A DNA stretch of 64,000 nt, taken from NCBI GenBank assembly GCA_018902385.1, contig JABSSW010000006.1, forward strand, positions 962,458-1,026,457, in the 5' to 3' direction. The notes beneath the pieces were generated by a model, which did not search any database, was not told the origin of the DNA, and saw nothing but the letters and a program-made list of their open reading frames with translations. The DNA comes from Physcia stellaris. Its lineage: Eukaryota > Ascomycota > Lecanoromycetes > Caliciales > Physciaceae. A program made the position numbers and the translations under genes. Each line of letters opens with the position of its first letter. Positions within the stretch are counted from its first letter, which is position 1. This document shows, one piece after another, positions 48,525-61,101 of this stretch.

Positions 48525-49223
48525 TAGAACACAACCTATAAAAAAATGTCTTTGGTTACCCTTTTTTGGCTTTTTTTCCCAGTCGGGAAGTCAACTCTCT
48601 TGCGGCAGAAACATCAACTTTCACCCACGATCATTCACAATGCACCATACTCATGAAGTGGACTATAATTGTAGCGCTTTTCGAGCGCATTTCAACGCTG
48701 TAACAATGAAAGAAAAGTGAGCAATATTGACGATGATATTTGCTTTGAAAATATTGAGGTTTTCGAGCTGCCAAGTCTTTTGTTAAATTCGATAACTTTC
48801 ATCAATTGAAAATTCAAGTTCTCAATCGAAGATATGTCAAGATCATCTCAAAGTAATTTCAAGAAAGACTTGCTTGCACCTGAAATTCAAATAAGAATTT
48901 TTTTAAAAAAATTCAGAGTCTCTTGTATTCAAATAAAAAAATCGATATGAATATTCAAAACGAAAAAACTAACATAAACGAAAAATTATCAAAAAAGAAA
49001 AAGAAAATTGATGCATGACGCGCACGAAACAACGTGAAAAAAACATAAAAACGTTCAATTAACAAACACGTTAAAAATATTAAAATAATTTGATAAATTT
49101 TGAAACATTTTAAAACAAACAAATGTTTCAAATGTAAATTTTAAATCGACGATAAACGATTTAAAACAAATTTCAATGATTTGAAATTTGTTTTTGATCA
49201 ATTTTTGTTAATTTGAAACAATG
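48525..49223. other. unmutated segment grading into AT-rich DNA
   Basis: 48,525-48,900 has normal composition, with a 79-codon plus frame (48481-48720) of no known family. From 48,900 the DNA is saturated. At 49,160-49,185 there is a short hairpin (AAACAAATTTCA...TGAAATTTGTTT), also found near 38,200. Ends with the CAATG target site (49219-49223). Confidence 0.45.
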
Positions 49224-49439
49224 TGTGACGAACGTGCATCGATTTCAACATCTGAAATCAACATTTGATCAATCATTAAAATTAACATTTTTATTTTATC
49301 ACATCGAGTGACAGAATCGAATTTCGTTTATGATTAAAATTTTTACATATGTTTTGTCAAATTTTTGTATTTGTTTTTTTCATTTCGATATTCTCGTGTA
49401 ATTATGTAATAATATTATATTTTTGCATAACATTTCACA
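49224..49439 (+). repeat. 5' LTR of the large element
   Basis: 216 bases, begins TGTGACGAACGTGC, ends ATTTCACA. The following TTATATCGAAATCA equals the mutated form of TTATATCGAAGTCACC next to the intact LTR at 48,329 (minus). Confidence 0.9.
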
Positions 49440-50623
49440 TTATATCGAAATCATTCACGTCATGTTCGTTTAAAATACGCGAACATTAAATAAACAAAAC
49501 ATTTTGTTTTTCAATAAAGTTCAATGATAATGAAACATAATAAATTCGTATCGTTCGATCATTCGAAAAAACATCGAAACAAACAACAATGAATTCGTTG
49601 TGAATGTAAACAAAAACGAAACATAATAAATTCGTTCGTTTGCGTCGTTTGATTTTCAAAACAAACGAATTTACGCGATAATTTTGATTCACAAATAAAT
49701 TTTTTTCTTTTTAAACGTTGATTTAGATTCGTTTTATCACTTCTGACGAAACATTCGTGTTTGAAATTCAAAAAATCAAATTTAAATTATCAAAAACATC
49801 ATACAAAAAGTATTTGAGCAAAAATCGAATCAAAAATTTCGTCGTTGAATCAAAAATCAAATTTTTGATCATCAATATTCGAAACATTTTTTTCATTCGA
49901 AAATCTTTCGAAATTCTATCAAATTTTTTCGCAAATCGATTGTTTTCTTCTATCAATTCGATAATTTCAATATCGAATCAAAAAACGATTCAATAATTCG
50001 TTAAAAAATCATTTAATTTTTTATCAACATTTGATATTGCAATCAATTTTTTTGCTCGAAAAGCAATTCGAAAACGTTTTTGTTGATTTTAATAAAATGA
50101 TTTCTTTTTTTAATTTTTGCGATGAATTCAATATTAATTTTTCGAAATTTCATATCGAAAATTATTACATCACATATTTTCGAACGAATTTTTCATTTTT
50201 TCGATCGAATTCGAATCATTTATTTGTTTCGAAAACTTTTCAGAATTTTCATCAAAATTTCTAGCGAATCGATCATTTTTTCGAATCTCGATGATAACAT
50301 CAATACTCGAATCAAAAATCAATCAATTTTTCGACAAAATTTTCAATATTGACAATTTCATATCGATACATGAATCATTTTTGATTTTTGAAAGTTTTCA
50401 AAAATTGTATTTGTTTGATCATCAAATTGACTTGAATTTTCGTCATTTGTGATGAAGTCGATAACATTCGAAATTCAAATTTCAAATCAATTTTTCAAAT
50501 TTTTCATATCTTCGTTCATTATTTCGATAAAAAGTCAATATTGAAACTATTTGTCTTTTTCGAAATCATTGCGAAATCATATTCATTTATTTAGTCAATC
50601 AACGTTTTTTTCAAATTTCTGCG

Positions 50624-51062
50624 ATGTTCTCGATACTTTCGTTGCTTTCGAATTTCGATTTTTTCGATTTTTCTCGAGATATCGATTTTTTCAATTCGAG
50701 TTTGTCATGTTTTGATTCGAAAATCAAACAATTCAATGATGTCACGAATTTTCTACGAAATCTTGAACACTGTCAGACGTTATATCGATATCGACGAACA
50801 AAGTCGCTGAATACATATTTTGAATTCTCAATGATCTCGTCTGAAAATGATACAAGAAACGATCGCATTTCAATTTTCTGTTTCGTTTTGAAATGATTTT
50901 AACGAAAACATTTTCTTCGCAAAAACAACGAGAACTGAAAACAATAATTCAAAAACGAGCAAAACGTATTGCTCGAAAAGTCGCAAAACGAACTGAATTA
51001 AACACGATTACTGTAAAGTCAACATCAAAGTTTCACGATATTGATACGTTTGATTTATCAGT
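50624..51062 (+). pseudogene. gag-like segment of the large element, 5' part
   Basis: Frames include FNDVTNFLRNLEHCQTLYRY, then (from 50,893) QKRAKRIARKVAKRTELNTI and FHDIDTFDLS. The last frame is cut by the Copia insertion and resumes in phase at 56,407 (VCNESDFEQYNEIANFCNIL). The helical basic run followed by an acidic DxxxFD block resembles gag proteins of ascomycete retroelements; specific family not certain. Confidence 0.55.
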
Positions 51063-51238
51063 TGTCAAAATAACAATAATTTTGAATGAATGCATTAATT
51101 CAATTAATTAAAAAACATTTATCTAAAAAATGAAAATACATGATGTGAAAATGTCAAAATGTTAAAAAATACGTGATGCACGAATCGTCATATTATTCGA
51201 TTAAATCATTTATTGTTTTGAATTTTTATGTTTCAACA
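51063..51238 (-). repeat. 3' LTR (minus) of the Copia element
   Basis: Starts TGTCAAAATAACAATAAT, ends ATGTTTCAACA; shares CATGATGTGAAAATGTCAA and CGAATCGTCATATTATTCGA with the other copy. Confidence 0.9.
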
Positions 51239-51379
51239 TTTTTTTTTTTTTTCAATAATGATCGAATCGATCAAAACAACAATTTTTGAATCATGATATG
51301 ATAAAATTAAATTTTACGTATCGTTTTAATAAATCATTTGCAACAAAATAAAAAATCGAACATGCGTTTTGAACGTCAA

Positions 51380-51790
51380 AATTTTCGTTAATTCATCGAC
51401 AATCATGTTGACGATAAAAACGTAATCGATTTGAATTAATTTCTTCTCAATGATTTCACGAATTCAATGATATTTGACGTCAATGTGTTTCGTTCGTTTG
51501 TGAAATTCGAAATTCTTGTTGAATGCAATGACGTTTTGATTATTCGTTCAAATTAATGCAGAAACGACATCAATGTGATCGAGTTCGAATAGTAAAACAC
51601 GAAATCATTTGACTTTTTTATTCGTTTCGTTCAACGCGTAATATTCGAACTCACAACTCGATAAAGCGACGAGATTTTGACGTTTCGAAATTCAAAATAT
51701 TGTTTCGTCGACAATAAAAAATACATATTTATTGATCGAACGACGATTTTTTACGTTTTTTGTTCAATTTGCATCGATAAATTCATGAAA
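51380..51790 (-). pseudogene. Copia RNase H remnant
   Basis: KNRRSINKYVFFIVDE, then ISKRQNLVALSSCEFEYYAL (the SCE-EYYAL block) and FHKRTKHIDVKYH. These are hallmarks of Copia RNase H. Confidence 0.85.
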
Positions 51791-53100
51791 ATTCTTCTCG
51801 TCGTGAACGTATTCGATGTCATAACGAAATGTGCTCTGAATGTATTTGAATAAACGTTGAAAAACGATCATATGAATAAAATCGAAATTGAAACAAAATC
51901 TATTGAATAAACAAATTGTATACATGATATTTGAACGAATATTGATTGCAACATACATCAATGACTTTACGATCGAATCATATCAATACAAAATGTCGTC
52001 ATTGATTTGTTGATTTTCTTTGATAAAAATCAAAACGTTGACAAGTTCAAATTTCATTGACGAATTCACAAATAAACATTTATTCATGTCGAAACGTTTC
52101 AATATTTTTTTTAAATATGTAATTTGACGCAAAAATATGAAATCATTTTTTTTAATCATTTCGATGTTTAAATAATGTTGTGCGAAATCGAAATCGATCA
52201 TTTCGAAACGTTTATTCAATCGAATTTTAATGAAATTGATGTATTTGATATCGAAATCGAATAAAAATAAATCGTTCACGTAAACAACGATGTAATATTT
52301 TTTGTTTTTCGAAACGAAAACATTATGATCGAATTCAATAATATCGAAATCGAATTTTTTCAAATAAGAATGTAAAATTTCATATCATACGCGAAATGAC
52401 TGTTTGAAATCATATAAAATTTTCAAAAAATGACAAATCAATTCAGAATTTTCGATAAAATCGATAAATTGATTGACATATACATTTTTATTCAACAATT
52501 CATACAGAAAAGTTGTAACGATGTTCATTTGTTGAATTTGTAAACGTCGTTTTGTTGCAATTGCAAACAAAATACGAAACGAAAAAAATTTCACAATTTC
52601 GATTCAAATTTCGTTGTAATTTATTTTTTTTTGTTGTTTGTATTCATGTACAATTCAACGAGCTTTGAATCGAAATATTTGATCGTCAATTTCATATTTT
52701 AATTTGAAAATTCAACGATCAATAATAATCGTTCGTTTTTGTGATTTGTTGATTAATTTTCAGATGTCGTTTTTGATATGAAATGCAATTTTCAATTTCA
52801 TTGCGACTTTTCAATCTGATCAATAAGAAAATTTAAAAACTTTTTTGTAATTCATTGATTCAAAAACGTGATCGAAATCGAAATTTTCATCGTTTTGTAA
52901 TGCATGAAAAACACGAATCATATGAATGTGAATTTTGAACATTTGCTTGATTCGATACACGTTGTTCACGATATTGACAAATTTTTTTGATTTTTTGATG
53001 TTTTTTATGCGTTTGATGTCAAAATTGTTTGTTTTGTAATAATTCGAACGTGTAATTGCATCGACTTTCAAACGAAAATCACGATTCGAAAATGATGACG
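51764..53100 (-). pseudogene. Copia reverse transcriptase remnant
   Basis: In order on minus: RTIIIDRWIFKLKYEIDDQI, KARWIVHEYKQQKKINYNEI, FRILFAIATKRRLQIQQMNI, VTTFLYELLNKNVYVNQ, LKILYDFKQSFRV, YYIVVYVNDLFLFDFD (YVND for the catalytic YVDD), QHYLNIEMIKKNDFIFLRQI, then SNIMYTICLFNRFCFNFDFI. All are Copia RT landmarks. The second Asp of the YVDD box is Asn in this copy. Confidence 0.92.
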
Positions 53101-53440
53101 AAAATGTTTTATTTCGTTTTTTGCGTGTTGATGTTAATGAAATCGATTGAATGAATGTATCATTTGTCAATTCGTTTTCATTCAATTTTTCGCGAGTTTC
53201 GAAAATTGTATTTTCATTTTGCAATGAAATTCTAAAAGAAAAAATTGAAATTTCAGAAATAAAATCATCAAATAATGAAAAATTCTGAAATTCATCGATA
53301 AAAGTCGAGTTCGAATCGTTTGAATAATCATGACTTTTCGAAACTTCGACAAATTTCTTTTTTTCAAATTTTGCATTTTTTGCATTTGAATCATTTGCAT
53401 TTGATTCGTCGTCACGTGACGAGAGAAATTTCGACGTCAT
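52820..53440 (-). pseudogene. linker between integrase and RT of the Copia polyprotein
   Basis: 206-codon acidic, Ser/Asn-rich frame (FLSSRDDESNANDSNAKNAK) ending in NYKKVFKFSYW that runs into the RT. Such a low-complexity linker is normal in Copia polyproteins. Confidence 0.65.
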
Positions 53441-53819
53441 TAAAATCTGAACAAAAACATCTCTTTTTGAATGTGCTTTTTCTGAAAGTGAAATTTCTTT
53501 TGAAAAATCAAGACTTTTTTCGAATCGAAAATCGAATCAAACATCGTTTTTCGAATGTCAAAATTCGTTTATTTCGAATTCGTCGTTGTGTTCATGAAAA
53601 TTTGAAAAACTCGATGATTTTGATCGTAATATGAATAATTTTCGTCGAATCGAACGTTTTTAATAATGTGAATTTTTCGAATGCGTGAATTGTAAATTTT
53701 TCATTGATTATTATTTGCGTAATTTACGAAAATGTTTTTTCATGAACGATCGTCAAGTTTGTGACGTTTGATGATTTTGAAAACGTGAATATATGTTTTG
53801 CAATTCAACGTTCGAAAAT

Positions 53820-54420
53820 TAAATACGTTGAAAATTTTTCGTTGATCGTTTCGAACGATGTAATAATTTTATTATTATCATCGTTTGTAATAATGATGCG
53901 ATTTTTGACGTAAACGACGTTTTCGTCAATGAAATTTCAAAAATTTTTCGATAATCGCATGTTTTTCAATACAAAACGTACAAAATTCATGACGATATAC
54001 ATGATTCGTTCGATGTAATCATTTTGTTGAAACGTATCGAAAACAGAAAATTTTCATTGAATATCGATTTTTTTAAAATAATTATTGAAAACGATGAAAT
54101 CGAATTCGTCGTTTGTTACAATGATTTTGACATCGCATTTCGTTTGACGTTTTATTCAAATGACGAAATCGATTACACATTTGTATATTTCGAATTTATG
54201 TTTTCGAACGAATCAAAACATCATGTCGATGTCGTAACATTTGATAAATATGAATATACGATTATTTTTCATCGTTGTAAAAAAAAAATCGTCGATGTTA
54301 ACGCTGATTTTGATCGCAAATTCTGTAAATTTTCAAATAAAAATTTTGAATATTTCGATTTGTTGACGATCGAGCATGCAAAATTCGCAAAATGCATTTG
54401 ACACAAAATTTTTGACTTTT
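53820..54420 (-). pseudogene. Copia integrase remnant
   Basis: DDFFFTTMKNNRIFIFIK (first catalytic region), VKIIVTNDEFDFIVF (second Asp, normally RTDNG-EF), VFDTFQQNDYIERIMYIVMN (Glu region, normally TPQQNG), and WNFIDENVVYVKNR. Several TGA stops at Trp positions. Confidence 0.82.
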
Positions 54421-55074
54421 TTCATATCGATAATTTTATTGAAATTTGCGATGACGTTACGATATTTCGAATGAATCAAACGACGATGTCAAATTTTCAA
54501 ATCGATAATAAATTTAATAAACGCGAAAACGTATGTTTTTGACACGAATATCGCAAAAATAACAATTTTCGTGACAGTGAAAATCGTATTTATCGAATTC
54601 TGAACGATACGCAATACGAAAAAATCGTTAATTAAATCGATTTGAATTATCAAATCGTCGTTTTTGTGTAATTCGATTGATTTATCAACAAAATATGTAA
54701 TGATTCATTGTCGATGATACAATTTCGATGTATTGATTAAATTGACGATGAAATCAAAAATATACATAACATCAATAAGCGTCAAAATTTTCTTATTAAA
54801 AAGAATAATAATAATATTGTTTAAATTTTCAACGTTGAATGTTTATCGTTTGTTGTATTTGCGATATCGTTGATTTTTTTCAATTGTTTTGAAAACAACT
54901 TTTTATTGTTTGAACAATGATGAATGATTTCGAAATCGAAAATTCAAATAAAAAATGAAAAGCGATTAAAAATCATTTTATTAATCGATATTTGCATTAT
55001 TTCAATGTGAACTTTTGATGTAAAGAAAATAATGAAATCAAAATTCGTTATAATAATGTTTTTTTTTTGCTCGA

Positions 55075-55614
55075 TTATTCATTCAAAATAACGAGTTTTT
55101 TCAAATCAAATACAATTGATTGATTTATGATTTCGTGAATTTTCACAATCGCTGTTATCACAAATCTCGTTTTTATTCGAACAATGCTCATTGTCGAATT
55201 GATAAATGATGTAATATTTTTTGCATAAAAATCGAATAAAATCATTATTGTTATCTGTATCACGTTCATTTTCACGATCATTTCGAAAATTGCGATCGTC
55301 ACGATTGTTATTGTTGTTGTTATTTTTGTTATCGTCGATTCGAATCAAATTGAAATTGATCAAATTTATTCGATTTTTTTTTTGTTCGACAGCGATAATG
55401 AACTTGTCGATATCAAAAAAATCATTGTTTTTTTTGTTTCGTTGTTTTTGACAATTAAAAACGTCTCGAAAATTGAATCGAGATTATTGAGCATTTTTAT
55501 TATTATTGCGTTTTTCATCGTGATATTCAAATCGATGATTTCTTTGAAAATGTTTTTGTATGCGATTTCATATTTCGTAACATTTTTGCAATTCGAATAA
55601 TGAATTTGTTTCAA
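55075..55614 (-). pseudogene. Copia gag remnant with zinc knuckle
   Basis: QIHYSNCKNVTKYEIAYKNI, FKEIIDLNITMKNAIIIKML, NNLDSIFETFLIVKN; then an Asn/Asp/Arg-rich run encoded by GTT/ATT repeats and a knuckle with CKK, HCSNKNEICDNSDCENSRNH. Frames 55614-55366 and 55363-55106. Confidence 0.75.
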
Positions 55615-56227
55615 ACGATTAAAAACGAATCATTTGTAAAATCAACTTTGTGATAAATATCGTTTTTTTAAATAATTTCATGTTTTTTTCGCAATTCAAA
55701 CAGAATCGAATAATTGTTGTATGTTGAAATCACACATGTTGACAATTCGATCAACAAATGTTGAATTTTTTCGAATTCAAATCAGAAAATTTTGTTCGAA
55801 ATTTCGTTTCTGAATATACAACATTGTTTTTCATATTTCGTCATTTGATTTCACAAACTTCTTTCGAACATTTTGTGAATCGAAAAATTCGTAAAGTTTT
55901 GCAATTCGCATGACGTTGATCATTTGACGATTTCATTCATGATAATTTTGAAAATTTGTCAATTTTGAAAATTTTCAAAAAAAATTTTCTCGATTTCGTT
56001 CGTCATTTTGATGTAATATGTGCATTCTAAAATCGAATTCGACGAAGTTGAAATAAATAAAATAATGTAATAAAAATGATTGAAATTCGAAAATCGATGA
56101 AATTGTTCGCGTTTTTCGAATTTGTTTTGCAATACAACAATGTTGTAAACGATTGTTCAATAGAATTGATTCAAAAATTCGACGCTCTGTTGTTTTATAA
56201 ACAAGCAAAAGTTTCGAATTCATAATT

Positions 56228-56401
56228 TTTCAAAATAACAATGATTCTGAATGAATGCGTTGATTCAATTAATTAAAAACATCTATTTAAAAATGAAAAT
56301 ACATGATGTGAAAATGTCAAGATGTTAAAAAGCACGTGATGCACGAATCGTCATATTATTCGATTAAATTATTTATTGTTTTGAATTTTTATGTTTCAAC
56401 A
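56228..56401 (-). repeat. 5' LTR (minus) of the Copia element
   Basis: 174 bases matching 51063-51238; terminal TGT at the left has decayed to TTT. Followed by TCAGT. Confidence 0.88.
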
Positions 56402-56406
56402 TCAGT

Positions 56407-56600
56407 TTGTAATGAATCAGATTTCGAACAATATAACGAAATCGCGAACTTTTGCAACATTTTGAACAATGTTAACATCTATATCGCAAGTCGAATTTGT
56501 TGAATTTATTGTCGAAATGTCTGTGTGATTTCGCGTTTGAATGATTCAAAATTCAATTTGAATTTATTTCGTTGAAACGTTTCGATAGAATTTTAACGAA
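56407..56600 (+). pseudogene. gag-like segment of the large element, 3' part after the nested insertion
   Basis: Continues the frame broken at 51,062 once the nested element and one copy of TCAGT are ignored: CNESDFEQYNEIANFCNILN, then NVNIYIASRIC and a stop. Confidence 0.5.
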
Positions 56601-56729
56601 AGCGTTTTCAGAAACGTTCATATGACGTGTTTCAAAAAGTTCGAATTTTCACTTAAGTACACTCGATGTTATATCAAAATCGATCGAGATTTCATCAGAT
56701 TTTGAAATTACAAACGTTCGAGTAATTTG

Positions 56730-58110
56730 CAAATTTTGCAAACAAAATTTCAATTTCAACAACGAATTATACGAGCATATTCGCAATCATGAAATTTCGA
56801 AATTCGTTAAAAATTCGCATTTTTCGATCAATGTAATCAATTTAGTATGCGAAATCGAGAAAAATCATTCGTTTCGCAAAAATCGCATGAATCATTCACA
56901 AAATTTCAGAAATCGATATTCGAATTTGCAATAACAATTGAAACAATCATTTTATTGAAACGTTCGATTTTTCAATCTTTACACTCGAAATTGCATCGAA
57001 ATCGATGAAAAATTATTAACGTGTCGACATTGCGACGAGATTTTCAATTTCAAAAAATCGTTTCGCGAACATAAACGCGAACAACATGCAAAGAAATCTG
57101 TCATTAATTCGTTTTTTCGATTTCGTGCATTCAAATCAATATGCAAAGCAAAAAAAAAATCAACAATCAAAAATGTGACGACTTTGTTTGTTTCGCAAAA
57201 ATTGTAAATTTCTGCTCAAAAATTTCAAAAAATCGATGTTCAAAAACGTTCAATCGTTAATTCACATTTTTCGATCGATACAATTCAATCAACATGTGAA
57301 ACAAAAAAAACATCAACAATTATTTGTTTGTTTTCGTCGTTGAAATCATTAATTTCTATTGTAACATCAAAACAAATATTTAAATTAACATTAATTTTCG
57401 AAATAATCATTTCATTAAAAAGTTTTCATTTTTTAATTCATACATCAAAAACTGTATCAAAATCGAAAAAAAAATGAATCAATTCAATGTTTTTTTATTT
57501 CGTCGAAATCAACATTTCAAACGTTCGAATCAAAATATCAAAAAATTTTTATGCAAAAGTTTTCAGAAATTTGTTCGTTTTTCACTAACGAATTCGTCGA
57601 GAAATCAATTGTCACATGCACGTCGTTTTCGCAAAAATCATCGATCTTTTTTGCAACATCAAAAATCTGATATCAAATATGAAAACAATTTCGCAAATCG
57701 ATTCGTCGAAACGTTCGAATTTTCTGATTATAATATTCGAAATCACATTCGAATATGCGAAAAATACATCAGATTCGATTGCAAAAATCGCAAAAATCGC
57801 AAAAATTTTCGCAAAATCGATCGCGAATATTCGAATTCAAATTGTTCGTTTTCGCATAAAATTAGAAATTGAACGAGCAATTTTTCAATTATTAACATTC
57901 GAATTTGCATCAAAATCGATGAAGAAATTTTCGATTAAACAGATCGTTTGCGTTCGAATTTGCAAACGTTGCAAACAAAATTTCAATTTCAATAACAAAT
58001 TTCACGAACATATACGTCAACATCATGTTCGAAATTCGATTAAAAGTTTTGATTTTCGAATTTTTGCATCAAAATTTACATATAAAATCAAAAAAAAAAT
58101 CAACAATTGA
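56730..58110 (+). pseudogene. array of degraded C2H2 zinc fingers
   Basis: At least three fingers in different frames: CKFCKQNFNFNNELYEHIRN at about 56,730-56,790; CRHCDEIFNFKKSFREHKRE at about 57,020-57,080; CKRCKQNFNFNNKFHEHIRQ followed by HH at about 57,960-58,030. The last has a classical C-x2-C-x12-H-x4-H pattern. Their mutual similarity suggests internal duplication within one protein, or several genes in tandem. Confidence 0.6.
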
Positions 58111-58347
58111 ATGTTTTTTTGTTTCGTTCGTTTCGTTTATTTTTTTGCAACATCACGAAATCAGATATTTTCGACGAAAATAATTTCGCAATTTCTATTA
58201 TCGAAATGTTCGAATTTTTCGATTGCGACATACAAAATTAAATTAAAATCGATAAAAAACGCAATCGTCGTTTGTTCGTTCGTTTTTTCATTTACTTTTT
58301 CAACATTTGTTCGAAAACATCAAGAATTTTACATTTAAAAATTCTAT

Positions 58348-58877
58348 TTGATTGTGAATGATTTGAATCGCATGTTTGTTGAAAAATTTAAATCGTTGAA
58401 TTTGCAACAACATCATAATCGTCGTTTTTTCAACAAAGTTTCGATATTCGTCAATTTCGCTCGATCAAATCTTATTTCATTATCGAAATTCTGTTCGACA
58501 TGTTCGATGAAAAATTCAAAAAAACGAATTTATTTCAAAGTCAAAACAACGTTTTTTTTCAAACATTTTCAAATCAAATGCAAATCATCGTTTATTTCAA
58601 GTTTACAATCAATCAGAAATCGTCAATTGATCAAATTTCGAAAAATTCAAAATCGAAAATTTCGAAACAACACATGTTTGCGAAATCAATTCGCATTGTT
58701 TTCAACAAAAACTTGTTTGAAAAATCGATCAAATCATTATACAAATTGCTTTATGTTTTCGACGAGATTTCTTTTTTCATTTTCATACTTTTTCGTCTTT
58801 TTTCGATTTTTTTTTTTGTTTTCGCATTCGTTTCGATCATTTTCGCTGCACGAATGAATTGTATTAACGTTTATTAA
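58348..58877 (+). pseudogene. DDLxRMF-motif protein remnant, first copy
   Basis: Reads MIVNDLNRMFVEKFKSLNLQ, QHHNRRFFNK, then in the overlapping frame NLFQSQNNVF and QHMFAKSIRIVF. These blocks line up with LTVDDLHRMFAGKPSPFGLQ, PSQNKPLSPRSF and QHMPAEAFRASF in the unmutated protein at 39,713-41,010, in the same order. Confidence 0.6.
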
Positions 58878-59199
58878 CAAGTCGTTTCGATCATTGATCG
58901 TGTCAATATTGAATTTATCGTTTCGAAACGAAATTGAAAAAAAAACGAGAAATAAATTGCTCGAATATTCAGTCACGAAACATTAAAAGTTCGAATTTTC
59001 AATGTTTTACATTCAAAATCACGTACAAAATCAAAAAGAAATTAACAATCGTTTGTTCGTTTGTTTCGTCAATTTTTTCGTTTTTGCAACATTTACATTG
59101 ATATTTGAATCAATATCATCGAAATGTTCGCATTTTTCTATTGCGACATTTAATATCACATCAGAATCAATGAAAAAATTATCAATTTTATCTTTTCGA

Positions 59200-59300
59200 A
59201 CATTCGTATCAAAACATCAAAAATTTTATTTCATTATTCATGATTTGATTCGCATGTTTCGTGAAAAGTTTAAATCATTTGATTTACGTTAATATCAAAA
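59200..59300 (+). pseudogene. DDLxRMF-motif protein remnant, second copy
   Basis: FIIHDLIRMFREKFKSFDLR, preceded by FVSKHQKFY as the first copy is preceded by FVRKHQEFY. A tandem second copy of the same C-terminal motif. Confidence 0.55.
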
Positions 59301-60597
59301 AAATTTTGTTTTTTCGCAAACTTTTGACGTTCGATCATTTGTCACATGTCAATTTCGTATTATCGTTTATTTTTTGTTTGCAATCAATCAAAAGACATCG
59401 ATTAATCAAAATTTAAAAGTTCGAATTCGAAAAGTTTTTAACAACACATGTTTTCGAAATATTGTTTATTAATGATTGACGAAATCATCTGTAAAATTTT
59501 TGCAAACTATTTGATTTTTAGAAAATTTATTACATGCACGTTCTGCTGAATTCAATGTACGAATCAATTTTCATATATGCGCAAATATCAATGCGTTAAA
59601 CATCGAAGCAATGATTCTATTGACATGACGAAATTGTTTGTTTCGTGATGCAATCGATTTGATGTTTTAAACGATCATTTTCAAATGATCGTCGAAATTG
59701 TTTTTGAAAAATTGTTTAAATCAATTATTTTTCAAAAAAATTTATTACATTCAAATTGCGTTGAATGCAATGTACACATTAATTATTGCGTATGCATAAA
59801 TATCAACGCGTTAAACGTTGTTGCGTTGATTTTATTAACATGATCAAATTGTTAATTTTATCGTATAATTCGTTTGATGTTGCAAGAATTCAATGTTCAC
59901 ATTAATGTTTTCATTACATTTAAAAGTTCGAATTTTCGATTTTTTACATTCTAAATTACGTATTAAATTCTGAAAAAACAAATTTTCGTTTTATCATTTA
60001 CGTCATTGTTTGCATTTTTCGCGAATTGATTGCGAATCAATTTTTTATCAATTGCAATGATTTCGATTTCAAATATTTCGCATAAATTTGCATTCGTCAT
60101 TAAAGCACAAATATTTTTATTCACATCGAAAGTTTGATAAAAACGAATCGTTATTTTGATCAGAAATTCAAAACGTTGAACAATTTTCTCATTTCGATTA
60201 GTCGATTTCAAAATTTTCGAATTTCAAATATTTTCAAATGATTTATCATATCATTTATTCACAAATATCATGATTCATGTTTCGCAATTCGATTTCGAAC
60301 AGAAATTCGAAAACGTTTTTTCATGTTTTTTTTTGTATTTGTATTAATTATTAATGAATATCGCATGCATGTTCAAAAATTTGTCAAAAAAAACGTTTTT
60401 TCATCATACGAAATGACGCGATATTTTTGCATATTTCAATTGTTTTAATAATTTTTTCACATTTCGATTCAAACGTCAACTTTTTCGAAAATTTTCATGT
60501 CAAAAAAAACGATCGTTTCATCATATTAAACGTCAAATATTTTTGACATTCAACGATTTTCGCAAATACAAAATCAAACAGTTTGCAAAAAATTTTT

Positions 60598-60632
60598 TCG
60601 TCGTTTTCGTCGTTTTCGTCGTTTTCGTTTTT
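60598..60632 (+). repeat. short tandem repeat TTTTCGTCG
   Basis: Three to four 9-base units just inside the 3' end of the large element. Confidence 0.8.
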
Positions 60633-60788
60633 TCAATTCAGATTTTTGATCGTCTTCACGATTGTCGCGTTCGTTATGAACGTTACACGTTTACGAACAA
60701 ATCATCGAGATCACGTACTCTGTCGATCGACGAAAAAAAAAAAATCAATTGATCGTTTCGAAACGAAATTGAAAAAAACGAAAAATAA

Positions 60789-61003
60789 TGTGACGAACGT
60801 GTATCGATTTGACATTTAAAATCAATATTTGATCAATCATTAAAATTAACATTTTTATTTTATCACATCGAATGACAAAATCGAATTTCGTTTATAATCA
60901 ATTTTTTTATATATGTTTTGTCAAATTTTTTGCATTTGTTTTTTCATTTCGATATTTTCGTGTAATTATGTAATAATATTATATTTTTGTATAACATTTC
61001 ACA
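60789..61003 (+). repeat. 3' LTR of the large element
   Basis: 215 bases, begins TGTGACGAACGTG, ends ATTTCACA, then CAATG. Confidence 0.9.
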
Positions 61004-61101
61004 CAATGAAAAACAATAATTTTGATTATTTGATTAAACGATTCGAAATCGATTTCGAACGTCGAAATCAATCGAACATTTTTCTCGACGAAACGATCGT
61101 G

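Larger units (their letters stand above)
51063..56401 (-). mobile_element. complete Copia (Ty1-type) LTR retrotransposon, nested, mutated
   Basis: A 5,339-base element with LTRs 51063-51238 and 56228-56401 and a perfect TCAGT duplication (51058-51062; 56402-56406). On the minus strand the order is gag with zinc knuckle, integrase, RT, RNase H, which is the Copia order. All frames are broken. It interrupts a reading frame of the large LTR element. Confidence 0.93.
49224..61003 (+). mobile_element. large LTR element with a zinc-finger array, interrupted by a nested Copia element
   Basis: LTRs 49224-49439 and 60789-61003, both TGTGACGAACGTG...TTTCACA, flanked by a perfect CAATG duplication (49219-49223; 61004-61008). 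A purine-rich tract (GAAAAAAACGAAAAATAA) ends at the 3' LTR. Removing the nested Copia element and its duplication leaves about 6.4 kb. Readable content is a gag-like segment split by the insertion and an array of C2H2 fingers; I find no RT, RNase H or integrase belonging to this element. Its LTR family is the same as that of the 45,937-48,524 element. Confidence 0.88.

Noticed and set aside
54024-54401. 125-codon plus-strand frame inside the Copia element
   Set aside because: It is antisense to the Copia integrase, which reads on the minus strand with DDFFFTTMKN and DTFQQNDYIER.
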